Assembly (NCBI GenBank): GCA_902806595.1
Contig: CADCXC010000043.1
Span: 62,001-126,000, forward strand
Origin: Pyrenopolyporus hunteri
Taxonomy: Eukaryota; Ascomycota; Sordariomycetes; Xylariales; Hypoxylaceae
Direction of reading: 5' to 3'
Length of the DNA stretch: 64,000 bases
Position numbers and translations under genes: made by a program. This document shows positions 36,041-48,213 of this stretch, piece after piece (within the stretch, counting starts at the first letter, position 1; each line of letters begins with the position of its first letter). The notes under the pieces are model-generated. The model worked only from the letters and a program-made list of their open reading frames with translations, was not told the DNA's origin and made no database searches.

Positions 36041-36069
36041 ACCTACCTACCTACCTACCTAGGTAGGTA
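36041..36069. repeat. CCTA/TAGG palindromic tract
   Basis: Five ACCT units turning at CCTAGG into two AGGT units. It is the longest of many tracts of this kind in the spacers and contains the core TACCTAGGTA. Confidence 0.75.
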
Positions 36070-36910
36070 ATCACAAGCCGCTTCTAGTATGTGCTTGGAT
36101 TCCCGGGTGGTTGTGAGACATCACACACTTCAAACACAAGCCACTACTCTGTTGAAGCTCGTCGACTCATCTCACTGCTTCCGTATACGCGTGTCAGTAA
36201 GTCACGCCATATTTCAGTCCTTCAAGGCCCGGGCCTACTAGCCCGTGCCGATTAGTCCACCTACGTCTGACGGGTAATTTATGCACCATTAATATCCGGG
36301 TTGGTAATTCCGTATGGGAAATACCTAAGGTGGTAGACACCTAGGAACGAGGAGTAAAAGCAATCAAGCATGTTGATTCTCACGAGGCGCAACTAGCTGC
36401 AGCTCGGACTAAATGCAGATTGGCGGGTATCTTACAAGAAGCCAAGTGTTCGGGATCTCCTATCCTGCCTCAGGAGAACCAAGCGGATATCCACAAGCGA
36501 CTCCCCATATATCGCTGGGGCTGGAAAACAAACCTCCTGACCATCCGAGAAAAGTTCTCATAGTACATAAACGTTATGGACCAATTATACCCGGGTCCGA
36601 CCCTCAGAACTTCTTTTTGTTTTCATGCCTCAGAAATGCGCGCGCCCCCCCGTCCTTTTACAAGATTACAACTCCCTAAGCGTGTTCCGGTCAGGCACAT
36701 TACTTAAAGATCCTCAAACCGTAGCCCTGATCGTCTATCGTGTTCGGTCGTACCATCATACCTTCGTATATGTCGGCCATGCATTTCCCTGAGCCGAGCA
36801 GTCCAAATCTCCCCGCCGCCGTCAATTATTACTATATAGACTGCTCGAGCTCAGGGGCCATACGCATCATAGGCGTAATAGGCGTAACAAGCCGCTTAGA
36901 ATCCGCTCTC

Positions 36911-39566
36911 CTAATGCAAACCCCCCTGCAAGCCTATGGACTGTAGGTCTTGGCCTTGGCTGTCTTGAAACTCGAACTTGTCTACGGGAAAGTCTTCCTC
37001 GGGAGTACGAATTCCAATTCCGCTATCGTCGTGATTCGTGGGCGTATGTATGGAGTCTTGTCCGTTCGCCTCTAGTTGTGATGGAAAAGGCGCACGGTCT
37101 GGTTGCGGTTGAGAGATGTGTGACATATTCAGATCTTCCGTACCGGCTCGCGAACCCTGCAATGTCCCGTCGTTGTCGTCCGCCGGCTGCTTAGATCCAT
37201 TGGTAATAGACGGTAGAGAGCTCTTCGACCTCATGAAACCGCCGTACTCGGCGAGGAAAGAAACCATTTCGTCGACCCAACACTTGGTCACCCACCATGA
37301 GCCAAAACTCTTACTCTGACGCATGGTAAGATCTCGCATAACTTCCGTCCCCACGCGTTGTACATATAAAACAATGTCAGCTGCCGTAGCGTACGGGAAG
37401 CGTCTATGGAGCGACTGTAGAAAGTCGACCCATCGATCGAGGATATGCTCCGCATTACCGTTGGTAGCACCCGGCGGTTGTAGACCCCGACCGCTGCGAA
37501 GGGCTACCTCTCCGTAAAGCGAGAGGCATTCGACGTCCCAGGTAATGTTGACGGGGTTGATTAGGTCCCGCATTTCGTTAAGTAAAAGGTCTACAACATC
37601 ATCCATTGCTCTTGTAGGCACGCACTCGGCGAGCTTACGTATCCTGATAGTGGTAATCCAATCCATGTACATCTGGTCTCGGTTCGCGCTGTTCGAAAGC
37701 ATGTTCGCCGCGGCATGGGCAGTGAGATTCACTCGCAGGAGGCGGTCGAGCAGGCCTGCAAAAATGGTCGCCGGGGCTTCTTTTGCCTGGACGACGTGTC
37801 TCGGTTGCCCCTGGAAAGACTCGCGTATGTGGAGGACCAATCGTTCTGATATGCCTTGGAACGCGTTTAGGATCGGTCTCGGCACCACTTGCAGAGCGAG
37901 GTCGTAGACGATTAGTATCATGCGTTGGTAGAGTATGTAGTCGCACTCCTCTATCCAGGGCGCGATGCTAGGATGAGAGAAGAGCCTCTGCACAGGCATC
38001 GTGAGTGTGCCTTGGAAGGATGTGTAAAGATGGAAGAACGCCTTATCTTTGCAGTAACGGATACACTCGACGAGCGATGTACAGTGGGATCGATATAAAG
38101 CCGTTAAAGACCTCGCGGCGTCCGGGTCCGTCCCGTGCGGCAAGAAGGGCTCGATTCTAGGAAGTATAAGGGGTTCGGCCGACTTGGAAGGGTTCTCCGG
38201 TTTTGAAAATGCTAGGTGAAGGGTAGTCTTTGCGTTATTGGTATGTATCTGGTCGAGGCTGTTCACGTCGAATTGGTTGTAAAGACTATAGGTTCTGCTA
38301 TGTGCTGGGTGGGAGCTTGCCTGGGCGTCAGGCTGCTGTACAAGGGTTGGTGACGGCAGAGCCGAATGTTGGGTATCCAACGCAGGGGAGTCGGATTGCG
38401 CGGCACTATTTGGCATAAGAATTGAATTCGCGAAGGGGTTCTTAGCAGGAGAAGCAGACCTTAAAGATCGTGCGAAAGGCGCGGGTTCCGCGAAAGGAAC
38501 CGCCGGCTGGATGGGAGGCTCCCTGGCCTCGGTTTCGTCGTCCAACAACGTAAAATTGACGTAGTGATACTTGGACTCTCCACGAACACCGAGTCTTCGC
38601 GTCTTCAACCCGGGGAAGAGGACTCGTACTAGCTTTCCGAAGCTTGCGGGATTCAGGACCGTTATTCTCTGATTAGCGCAACGGGATGCATAATTAGCGT
38701 AAACCCGGCCGCGAGGCACCGAGCCTTTGCCGTTGGTGCAGATTTGATTGATCCTATACCGAGTTAGAGCCTGCAAAATATACGTAAACCACCACTTCCC
38801 CGGTCCAGGAGGGCTCACCATAGCATCGCAAAGATCTGCCGAGCGCGCTCGGAGTTAGGGCCACGCTCGTTACCGTGCAGCTCCCTTGCGACATCCTCGA
38901 GGGTTCGGTGCTTGTTAGCGAGGAATAGCTGGCGCATTTCCTGCTCGTTATTGGCACTTGCCCGACTGGAAACGGGCCGCGAGCTTCGAGACGGTGCGGC
39001 AAGTGAGTCGCCCTCCTCGCCCTCGTCACGCTCCATCATGTGAGTATCACCGTCAGTAAAGCTCGCGTTCGCACCGAATGTCTCGGATTGTGCTGCATGA
39101 TGCAAGCTCGGATGCTGAGGATACGACATGGTGGGTCCGGCGGAAGGATGCATGGTCGAACCCATCGAGAAGGACTGGGCAGCCGGCATCTGAGACGCAG
39201 GACGAAGTATCATATCTCCGGCCTGCATCGGTGGTACAGCCGACGGCACGTCCCTCATCGGGCCGTGTTCGTTCGCGGCCCATTGCTCGGTAAAGGCGCC
39301 CTGGTGCGGCATGAGGCCCTGCTGGTCGAGGTTTGGCTGGGTTGCTACGCTATGAATTGAAGCGGTCGAAGCCCTTGATAGGGTCCTCGTCCGAGGATTG
39401 TGTTGCGACATTGCGCCGGTGTGTAAGGTGTCTGCGCGACGGTTAGATGGGAACAGCAGAAGAGCAATGGGACTCCATGATTGATTAAGCGAGTGAGAAG
39501 TTTTGAGTAGGAACTCGGGTATGTCATTTGCGGGCTGTAGCAACGAGATAACATACCGGTCTCCAT
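36911..39566 (-). CDS. RFX1: RFX-family transcription factor
   Basis: Three exons: 39566-39557 (only ATGGAGACCG), 39431-38819 and 38753-36911; 821 residues. The RFX winged-helix DNA-binding domain spans about residues 180-280 and is complete only after splicing the 65-nt second intron: ARQIFAMLW joins INQICTNGKGSVPRGRVYAN, followed by NPASFGKLVRVLFPGLKTRR and LGVRGESKYHYVNFTL. The downstream RFX-specific region continues to about residue 680, then a disordered tail. The yeast relative Crt1/Rfx1 represses ribonucleotide reductase and other DNA-damage genes; in Acremonium CPCR1 of this family regulates cephalosporin genes and development. The tiny first exon is inferred: GTATGT donor, a CTAACC 12 nt before the acceptor, and frame continuity (METDTLHTGAMSQHN). 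If it is not used, Met at 39411 is the alternative start. The gene is divergent from YOP1. Confidence 0.92.
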
Positions 39567-41426
39567 GTACTTTCGGGGTTGTTTACCCAGGACAAGTGAG
39601 ATGCGACCACAATAAACAAGAGGCCGACACTCAGTTGGCGACGGCCAAAATGAGCGCGCAAAAGGGGAATAGATGAAAAGAATAGGAAATAAAGATGTAA
39701 TAGAAGCGCTACTTGGGGTTAGTACATGCAGCAGGGTAATCTGTATTGTGTTGCTGCATCAGTCCGAGCGATGAGCTCTTCAAGATTCTGATGGATCAGA
39801 GGCAGAAATGGCGGAGACGACCAGCCAAACAACAAGAAAACTCTCGTCGGGGCAACGGTGGATTGTGTCAAATGCTCGACTGTGGATGGCTGGAGCCCTT
39901 CTGGGGCCGCTTACCTAAGATATGTGGTGAGGTTAAGTTGTGGCTGGTGCGTACCTTCCCGATTTTTTATTTATCTTTTTTTCATTGGTAAAAAGGTCCT
40001 GCCCGTGCAAGGATGAGGCATGAATGTAAACAGAGGGTGGGGCCAGGTTATTTTTTTTTTTCCCTTGGGAAGGAGGAAGAAGGCGCAACGTACCTACGAG
40101 TAAGGTAAGCCTGACGATTGAAAAGACGCGCTACCTACGTACATACGTGCTTGACTTAGCTTAATGCTATAGGTATTAGGCCGGACCGCGGCCTCGTGCG
40201 CAGAATAACAAGATGGGTGTCACGTGATACCCTACACAAATACACGTACTAATGCATCGGGGGTGCGTACCTCATATCTTTGGGCATGTTCCTCGTAAGC
40301 TGCAGCTGCGCGTCCTAGAGAAGTGAGATTCTAAAAGCTCTAAGGGCCTCGGCAGCATGGACCTATGTAGATGAGTTGCTTCGATATAAAGCTTAAGTCA
40401 AGAAGCAGCGAACTAAGTACCTACTAGTACCTATCCACCACATTTTTATGTTCAGGTACCTCCTAATTTCGCTGACTATGCCTCAGAAATTAGAATGATC
40501 CACTTCCTTATGCGTTCTGCTCCAGCGTAATCAGTTGTAGGCACGAAGATTTTTACTACCTATTACACACTACCTAGGTACCTCTGTATCTATTATGAGA
40601 TTGATGCTGATTCGTCCTGTTAAACGTGGTACCTCTGCTCAAGTACCGTAGCTTGTATCAAGGTATATACCTAGGTACCTACCTTATCTAGTGGACGTCC
40701 ATATGTCGGATAGGCACATGTAGGAACTGTGCATTCGGTCATATTGATGTGGTATTATACATACGTGCATATTTTAATAGTACATCTGTGTAACCCCTTG
40801 CTGTGTGTTGTCGGGCGGATTTCAGAGGCATGGATCCAATCAATCAGCTGCTACGGTTAGTTGATTTCTCAGTCGTGGCTCCCCTTCCGTCATCCACTAC
40901 GTAATTTCATTATAGGCCTCAACCCCCTTCTCACAAATCCGATTTCCGATTTCCTACATACAATACCATCGTCGCGACATATCCGGGTTTTCCTCCCTAC
41001 CTACCAACCTGTATCTTACCTACCGAGTCTCTAACCTAACTGCGTGTAAAAGCATACACGCGCGCACATACGCAGCCGCATCTGGTCTATAATAATATTA
41101 AATATCGTCGTGCGATAACACCTTTTTCTTGCATACCAGAGAAAACCCAGCCCTTGTCCGCAAGCGCCGGCAGTCTCCGATCCCACTTCCCTAGCCGCCC
41201 CTTGTCCCATTCCTACGTGTACATATTAAGCAAGGTGGCTTTTCGCTAACCCTAAATAATTACCACAGTTACTTCGCTTTGACATCAGCAGCTTCGTTCC
41301 CCCGCCTCTGCGCATCCAAGCATCGCCTTTGTCAACCCTTCCGAAGTCCCATCATCCTTCGAACTTCCCCCATCGAGTTTTCCGCATAGTTACGATTTAT
41401 TTACGAATAAAATAACTACCGCAAAG
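39567..41426. other. Divergent promoter region RFX1 / YOP1
   Basis: About 1.9 kb shared by two divergent genes. TACCTAGGTA copies lie near 40571 and 40669. The part from about 41150 to 41426 is CT-rich and probably the YOP1 leader. No gene is seen. Confidence 0.55.
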
Positions 41427-42217
41427 ATGTCCGCACAAGACCGAGTCCAGCATTACGTATCCCAGCTCGATCGTGAGGTACGCCGCACACACCGTATATC
41501 CAGAATATATAACCCCCCCGGCTAGTCGGCCGATTTCGAGCTCGGCCGTGTCGCATGCTCCTAAAGACTAACGTTGGAGATGTAATCTAGCTTTCCAAAT
41601 ATCCCGCGCTCAACAACCTCGAGAAGCAGTTTGGCGTCCCTAAGGTCTACGCCGTCATCGGCGTTGCTACGCTCTACTTCTTCTTTATCGTCTTCAATCT
41701 CGGCGGTCAACTCCTGACAAACTTCGCCGGCTTCGTGGTCCCCGGATACTATTCCTTGGCCGCCTTGTTTAGCACCACAAAAGCAGACGATACCCAATGG
41801 TTGACTGTATGTTGCGCCATCCTCAGCTATCTACGTTCCGCCGCTAACTTGCTTTAGTACTGGGTTGTCTTTGCCCTCTTCTCGTAAGGAAGCAGCCCCC
41901 ACAGATCTTTGCTCCCGACTCTATATATGCCGCTAACGCACGTATCGCAGCGTCGTTGAAAGCGCCATTAGCGTCGTCTACTGGTTCCCTTTCTACTACA
42001 CCTTCAAGTTTATATTCCTACTCTGGCTCTCGTTGCCTACGTTCGGGTTCGTATTTAGCCGTATGATCCACGCCTCAGCCAACTAACAGAATCTAGTGGT
42101 GCCCAACTTATCTTCCGATCTTTCCTCCAACCCATGCTCGGACGATACTTCTCCGAGTCCGGTTCGACCGCCGCCGGTCTGCGCGCCAAAGCCGACTCTT
42201 TCGGCAAGGACCAGTAG
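41427..42217 (+). CDS. YOP1: YOP1, REEP/DP1 family ER-shaping protein
   Basis: Five exons: 41427-41477, 41591-41806, 41858-41883, 41951-42046 and 42097-42217; 169 residues, the usual Yop1 length. Yop1 forms hydrophobic hairpins that curve the membrane of tubular endoplasmic reticulum and binds reticulons. The sequence starts MSAQDRVQHYVSQLDRELSK and continues ALNNLEKQFGVPKVYAVIGV, two hydrophobic stretches (VYAVIGVATLYFFFIVFNLG and LTNFAGFVVPGYYSLAALF), then YWVVFALFSVVESAISVVYW, FPFYYTFKFIFLLWLSLP and a C-terminal helix GGAQLIFRSFLQPMLGRYF. Every intron has a CTAAC branch motif or close match except where hard to judge; the third exon is only 26 nt. The last donor is GTTCGT. No long single open frame reveals this gene, so it is easily missed. 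Confidence 0.94.
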
Positions 42218-44161
42218 ACTGGTTCAGTCGGTCAGGCCCGCCGCTACGAGCATGAAGAGACAAGCAAGGCACCCCATACATGTTCGAGCGGGTACCAATA
42301 TATCAGGTCGATAGGACTATGCCGCTTGCCAGTAATAGTCCGCGATCAGAGCATGAATTTCCTGGCGAAGAAAGTAACTACAGTCGTGACGCCGCCAGGG
42401 AAGGACTGATTCGTTATTGTATTTGGAGGGTTACTGGGTCCTTTTTTTCCTTAGGGGTCCGATTTCCTTAGGTGGTTATAGAGTTCAATCAGGTGATGCG
42501 TATAGAGGTTGATCGTGAATTGCATAACATTATATTAAACCCCGACTTATCGACTATGTTGATCCTAAATGTTTACTGCAAGGTACTAACAAAGACGTCG
42601 AAGAGTTGAAGTCGGAAGTATCCGGGTATCCAGACGTAAGGCTATCTCGTAGGGTAATAAATAACCCTATCACAGGTTTCCGTAAATTCCGTGACGAAGA
42701 GATTTATGCTTGGGTCATTTAACTCGAAGAACTTTTAAATCACAACTTACTTCGGGTTCAAATCTTAGACTGTATACAAAAACATTCCGATACAAGACAG
42801 TATGTGGTGATCCTACGAGCCCGACAGACACGGAACGCTGTCTTAAATGATTGGACGCTACAAATTCACATTAGCATTTGATATATGCATGCGAAGCCTT
42901 TCGAGTTCGGCATTTCCCACAGCATATAGTTCAGTCATGCCGAATTTTCCGCAAGCTCAACCATTGCGCAGGCCATCGTTATGACAGAACACGCATTTGT
43001 TGGCTGAACACTATCGGGTTACCAGGCTCAAAAAGAGTCATCAGAGCTGAGAAGGTGGAATATGACAGGAGAGTTTAACAAGCTTACCTACGCTAGTTTG
43101 CTTTAACGCGACCCACGCTTTGTGGTAGCCAGGCGCACAAAAGGAGGTATCGTATAATATTTTACTTGTCCGGACTTGCTTCAGGTCATCACCGCATCAT
43201 GGTAGCCAGCAGTTAAGGGCCCTCGTGATGATGGTTTTAAGCAAGGGATACATTGAAGTTACTCTCGACACACGCATCGGAGTCGCCAGCAGCGTGGAAT
43301 CAAATGTTTTGGCAAGCTGGCGATGATTTGAGTTGGTGGTCTTGTTGTAGTAAAAAGAAAGGGAAAAAGAAGAAAGGGAAAAAAAAAAAATTCGCTAAGC
43401 AAAATACCGAAAGAGACCCTACGAAGTGGAATGACGTCCCGGAATTTTTTAGCATAGCTCCACTTTCACGCGCCAAATTAGGTTAGGCTTCACTACGAGG
43501 TATGCAATTCGCAGGTACCTTAGCAGTCTTGGTAGGTACGTCTCGTGCATGAAGAAAGCAGCGCCACTCAAATCAGGTGGCTGACGGCTGGCTCAGCTAG
43601 CACTAAGAGCAAAGGAAGGAAAGAGGTGGGTGACAGCTAAACCCGATTTATTCTACGCAATACATATGTACTTAGGACAACTGGAAAAGTTGGAACTTTT
43701 GAAACTTCTTCCCCACGAACTTGAAGCTCTCTCTCAGAATAACTACCTCTTCTTAGTATAACTACCGTATACCCAAAGAAAAAAAAAAACCTTTCTCGTC
43801 CCATACCTATCCCTGCCACCTTGCAAAGAGTCAACGGAAATCTAGCAGTAACATATAAAATACGAGAAGAACAAATTCCTTTGCTCTTCCCTCTCGATTG
43901 CCTAAGCAACGCCACTTCGTCTGCACCGTTAGATCTACATACAATAATAATTCACCCGCCCACCAGACATCACCACCCACACGTACCTACATATTTTACC
44001 GACGAAGCCACCAATATAGCCAGCGACCAAAAAAGTAGGTGTATTGATATAGTTTGAATCAAGGAGGGAGTAGTAGCATTGGTGGTACTGGAGAGTGCTT
44101 TTTTCCTTCAACCTTGCTCGTCCTACTCGGAGCGGCCGACCCTGCGTGCTAGCAACTCAAT
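42218..44161. other. Spacer between YOP1 and the eIF4E gene
   Basis: About 1.9 kb. It holds an A-rich AAAGGG tract at about 43350-43392. From about 43900 it is probably leader and promoter of the eIF4E gene. Small open frames near 42280-42471, 42878-43078 and 43253-43486 show no features. Confidence 0.5.
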
Positions 44162-45413
44162 ATGGATAGACAGGAATCGATATGGACTCGCCGCAACAAG
44201 TGAGTCCGACCTCGCCTGCGTTTTATTTGAGACTCATGTTTCGCCCGAGCGCTAACCGATTCTCCAACTCCATATAGTGTGACCAATCTCTCGCTGACCA
44301 CACCAAGTCAGTCGGACAATTCCACAACCCCGCGAGACTTCTCGAGTCTAGCACGTAGAAATGGCACCACCTCCTCCCACGGCCGCTCGAACCCTTTCGG
44401 CGCGACCACTCCCGGCGGCACCCTGACCTCTCCCACCAGCGCCGGCGGGGCGAACCAGTTCGGACTCGGATCCGGCGCGTTCGCATCGTTCGGTTCCGCC
44501 AAGACCCCAAAGTCCCAAGGGAATCCCTTCGACCAAGCGATGGGTGCGGTCGGCGCCAAGACCCCCTCCTCCGAGAAGACGGCAAAGGAAGCCATGCGAT
44601 CTACCGCCGTCGGGAAGCCGTCGATGAGCTCGATCGCCGAGACAAGCGCTCGGCAGGGCTCAACAGCATCACCACACCCTCTCCGCGACACCTGGGTGTT
44701 CTGGTACCGGCCCCCTATCACCAAGGCTAACGGCTACATCGAATACGACAAGACGTTACATGCCATGATGTCCGTGAAGACGGTGGAGGAGTTCTGGTTG
44801 GCCTACTCGCACTTGAAGCGGCCATCGGCGCTTCCTACGGTTTCAGACTACCATCTTTTCAAGAAGGGTATTCGTCCGATATGGGAAGATGACGAGAATA
44901 AGCTTGGTGGGAAATGGGTTCTGCGACTGAAGAAGGGCGTTGCCGATCGATACTACGAAGACCTCCTTATGGCCTGCGTAGGCGATCAGTTTGGCGACGA
45001 GGCCGACGAAGTCTGCGGCGTTGTGCTTAGTATGCGCAACGGTGAGGACGTGCTCAGCATCTGGACTCGTAGCACCGGGCAAAAAGTCCTCAAGATTCGG
45101 TATGTGGTTTTTATTTTATTTTTTTAATCTTTCCCCTCGAAGCCCCCAGTCGAGCCCCCCACTAACGCTGATTAGCGAGACGATGCGGCGCGTCCTGAAC
45201 TGTCCACCCGAAACCCGCATCGAGTTCAAGAGCCATGACGCCAGCATGCAGCAGCGTTCCGCTATCGACGAGATGCGCCGCGAGAAGGCGGCCCAGAACC
45301 ACCACGGCGAGAAGCGAACCCGCGACAACAATAACAATAATAATAACAATACCAACAACAGCAACAACAGCAACAACAAAACGCGGCAGCCACAAGATGA
45401 GCAGCGATCTTAA
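44162..45413 (+). CDS. Class II eIF4E (4EHP/nCBP-like) cap-binding protein
   Basis: Three exons: 44162-44199, 44278-45099 and 45176-45413; 365 residues. The cap-binding fold covers about 145-310: HPLRDTWVFWYRPP, VEEFWLAYSHLKRPSALP, DYHLFKKGIRPIWEDDENKL, GGKWVLRLKKG and EVCGVVLSMRNGEDVLSIWT. The tryptophan of IWEDD (human eIF4E W102) is kept, while the partner position (human W56) reads Tyr in NGYIEYD, as in class II proteins. These bind cap weakly and in animals act as translational repressors; the fungal role is inferred. The long N-terminus is Ser/Thr/Gly/Phe-rich and starts MDRQESIWTRRNN. The C-terminus ends in a low-complexity Asn run encoded by an AAC/AAT microsatellite (45325-45381). 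Intron 1 has GTGAGT and CTAACC; intron 2 has GTATGT and CTAAC. Confidence 0.9.
45325..45381 (+). repeat. AAC/AAT coding microsatellite
   Basis: Trinucleotide repeat inside the last exon of the eIF4E gene, giving a run of eight Asn and then Asn/Thr/Ser residues. Such tracts often vary in length between strains. Confidence 0.8.
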
Positions 45414-48213
45414 GTTAGATCTCACTTCTTCATATCAGCCTTCTAAGGGGTCTTGATGGGCATGGCATAGTCGAGTTGTTACTCTAAAATAAATAACACA
45501 TGCATGCATGGTTTCCCAGCGCAAAATCCATTCCGGTGAGGTCGGTCCCGATTAGAAAAAAAAAAGAAAAGAATAGAAAAATAAGCCATCAGCGGTGACG
45601 CGTTAGGTTAGAAGCGTTCTGATCAGTTGCGGACACAGGCTCTCTCCTTTTTCCCCTGTGGTTTACTGCTGCCGTTTGCCGCTGCTACTGGGGACTCTCG
45701 TCCCCCGATGCCACGCCGTTTGCTAGCCATTACACGGAAAGCCCAAGCCCAAGCCCAAGTCACACAAATCTACCTACCTACCCAGGTACGAATGCTCTCA
45801 AGAGTCCCGAACCTGATCTGTAAGTGTAATTCGATTCAGATCAAAGGTTACCGTTCCCATTATTTCCATCCGTCCCCCTCTCTCCCCATCTATCTCTATC
45901 ACGGGATCACGTGTGTACTGTACATTTACGTTTGTGTTATGCTACGTTACGTTATTGGGGGATCATCAGGCGAGCCTTTTTCGGAGGTTTTTTTTAAGTG
46001 GAAAAAAGCGTTATCAGGGCCCTGTGTAGTTGGTAGGCAAGTTGAGTTGGCAGGCGCCTAGATAAGTGGTCAGGAGAGCCCGCGGCTCGTGCTTGTATGT
46101 GTGTATGTGTGTATGTGTCAGGGCTACATGATTTCGCGCAGCGCTGTATTGTATAGCTGTATCAATATGAAAAGCCGTCGCGTATCTGGCGGCTTGCTGT
46201 GTCTGCTGGTATGAAAGCGTGTCTTCCCTGCCATTCGGGGTTCTCTCTACGACACATGCTTTGCGATACCTAACTAAGATTGGAAAGAGCACGTGTTTGT
46301 GAATGATCTAGGCATAGGAGCCGGCGTCTAAATTGCGATAAATAGGTACCCAACTCCCTAAACTAAAAGGTTGAGTGAGATATTACGTCCAACGAACTCT
46401 GTAAGCAAATCGTATGAGGGGAGACATAACCTGGCCCGGCTGCGTCTCTACCTTACTCTCACTCTTAGCGGTGGACGAGTGACACTATCCCCAGTACAAA
46501 GTCGTCCGGAATACCCTCATTAAATTATGTAGAACCACCTCCAGATATCTCAAGAGCTTGGCGCTAGTCCCAAAGTAAAGAGTTCATGGATTATGTGAGC
46601 AGTACTAACGAGAACCGCGGACGCGAATGCAAATTGATGAGAGTTCTAAGGCGGAAGATATGGGATGGATATGGCACTAGGCACGAGGTAGGTCAAGGAG
46701 AGGAAGAATAGGTAGGCACGTACGTATTAATAGCCGTGGAGTATAGCTGCCCGTAAGCCAAGTACAAATTCATAACGAGATTTCATCTGAAAGGTTGTGG
46801 GTTATGTAGGTTGCCTCGATCCCCCGAGTCAACCCCTTAGGGTTCGCGTTACGGTTATATGAGACTGATATCCATATGTCCCTTTATACTTGTCTACTAC
46901 AGTATACCCATGCCTTAGACCTAATCGCTCCCCTAGGAAACTCGTGCGAGGATAGAGCAGTCTCGCACCTCGAACGGTCGGCCTGGTGGCATCGGTGCCT
47001 TGCACTTATCCACCTACCTAGGTACCCATCAATATATATAGAACTTAAAGGGCCATCGATATAATACGAGACGTGAGTCTCGTATACACATCTATAGAGG
47101 TAGATATAGAGGAACGTACAACATAGAATAATCAACGAAAACACACAGGTTAGGTATAGAAGGGCTATATTTTCATGTGTTATCCTAACCCTTATACCCC
47201 TATCCGCGAGCCCCGAGGGCCTCCCGAGAAGAATGTATAATAATCCCTAGGAACACGGACCTACCTAAGGTAAGGTCGGTGGGTAGACAGCGCCAACCCA
47301 TTTCCCTCATCCTTCCCTACTCGACTTTGATATAGATGGAAACATAAATACAACATTAATATCGATCGCCTCGCGAATTTCCGTTAGACATAAGGCAATG
47401 TTATGACACCGAAGACATACTACCTCCTAAAGGGTTGATTCATCTGTCTCCCATAATTACCTAGGTAGTCTACCTAGACTCCTACCCAAGTATTAGAACA
47501 AACAACGTTATATCTCGCCAATACCCTTGAGAATTACCATCATCAACTACCTAGGTAGTAAGAAAGGGCAGCACTTTAACCCTATCCCCTCCCATCGCAC
47601 CCCATCCTCTTTCACGGATCGACTAAATTCGATATCTACATACTAGGCAAGACACTTCTAAACTCAACAGACTCGTCCATATACCAAGGACAAAGATCAA
47701 GACGAAATCAAGACGACACCAATCCGTCAAACTCATCCGCTACATTCATCAATCATCACTTACATAAACCTTACTTACACCAAACCCACAAGAACGACCC
47801 ATCACATCTACACCACGCAAGCAATAACCACCTAGTCAAAAGCCCATTGATTTATTTCATGAGATTCATTAGAAAATTTTCACGCGCCTAGTATACGCCC
47901 CGACTCCAGAAGCCCCTACCCCTACCCTACCTACCGCCCCCGACCTCGCAAGATCCCCTCGCCGCCGTAGATTTCGCAATCTCAACATGAAATGTACAAC
48001 TAAGTAGGTAGTTGGTAGTTAAACGCGAGCTTTCCGTGGCAAGAAAAGCCCGAAAAGGGCTATCCCGAAGGATGCCATCTACCATCGTCTCTAACAGTGT
48101 GGGGAACCTAAGATAGAATATAATCCTCGGCGCAATGATAATAGAACCCTTCTATTGTGTATGTTATTGGTATCACAATGCCGCTCCCGAATGCTTGGAA
48201 CTCCCCTAGAAAA
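45414..48213. other. Long convergent spacer eIF4E / CAC1
   Basis: About 2.8 kb between convergent genes, unusually long for a 3'-3' spacer. It holds a perfect 9-bp hairpin at 47064-47085, TACCTAGGTA copies near 47016, 47459 and 47549, a GTGTAT repeat near 46100-46118 and CA-rich sequence at 47640-47840. Open frames at 45627-46061 and 46884-47144 show no family features. An RNA gene or decayed element is possible but not shown. Confidence 0.5.

Larger units (their letters stand above)
35247..36910. other. Spacer between HOM3 and RFX1
   Basis: About 1.7 kb with the HOM3 promoter and the RFX1 3' end. It contains a GGTATCG..CAATACC palindrome near 35377-35396, a GTATTGTA-ACTG-TACAATAC hairpin at 35746-35765, and the longest TACCTAGGTA-type tract of the window at 36041-36069. 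No gene is seen. Confidence 0.55.

Noticed and set aside
43350..43392. A-rich tract that could be a retroelement poly-A tail
   Set aside because: No element body, reverse-transcriptase frame or target duplication is visible next to it.
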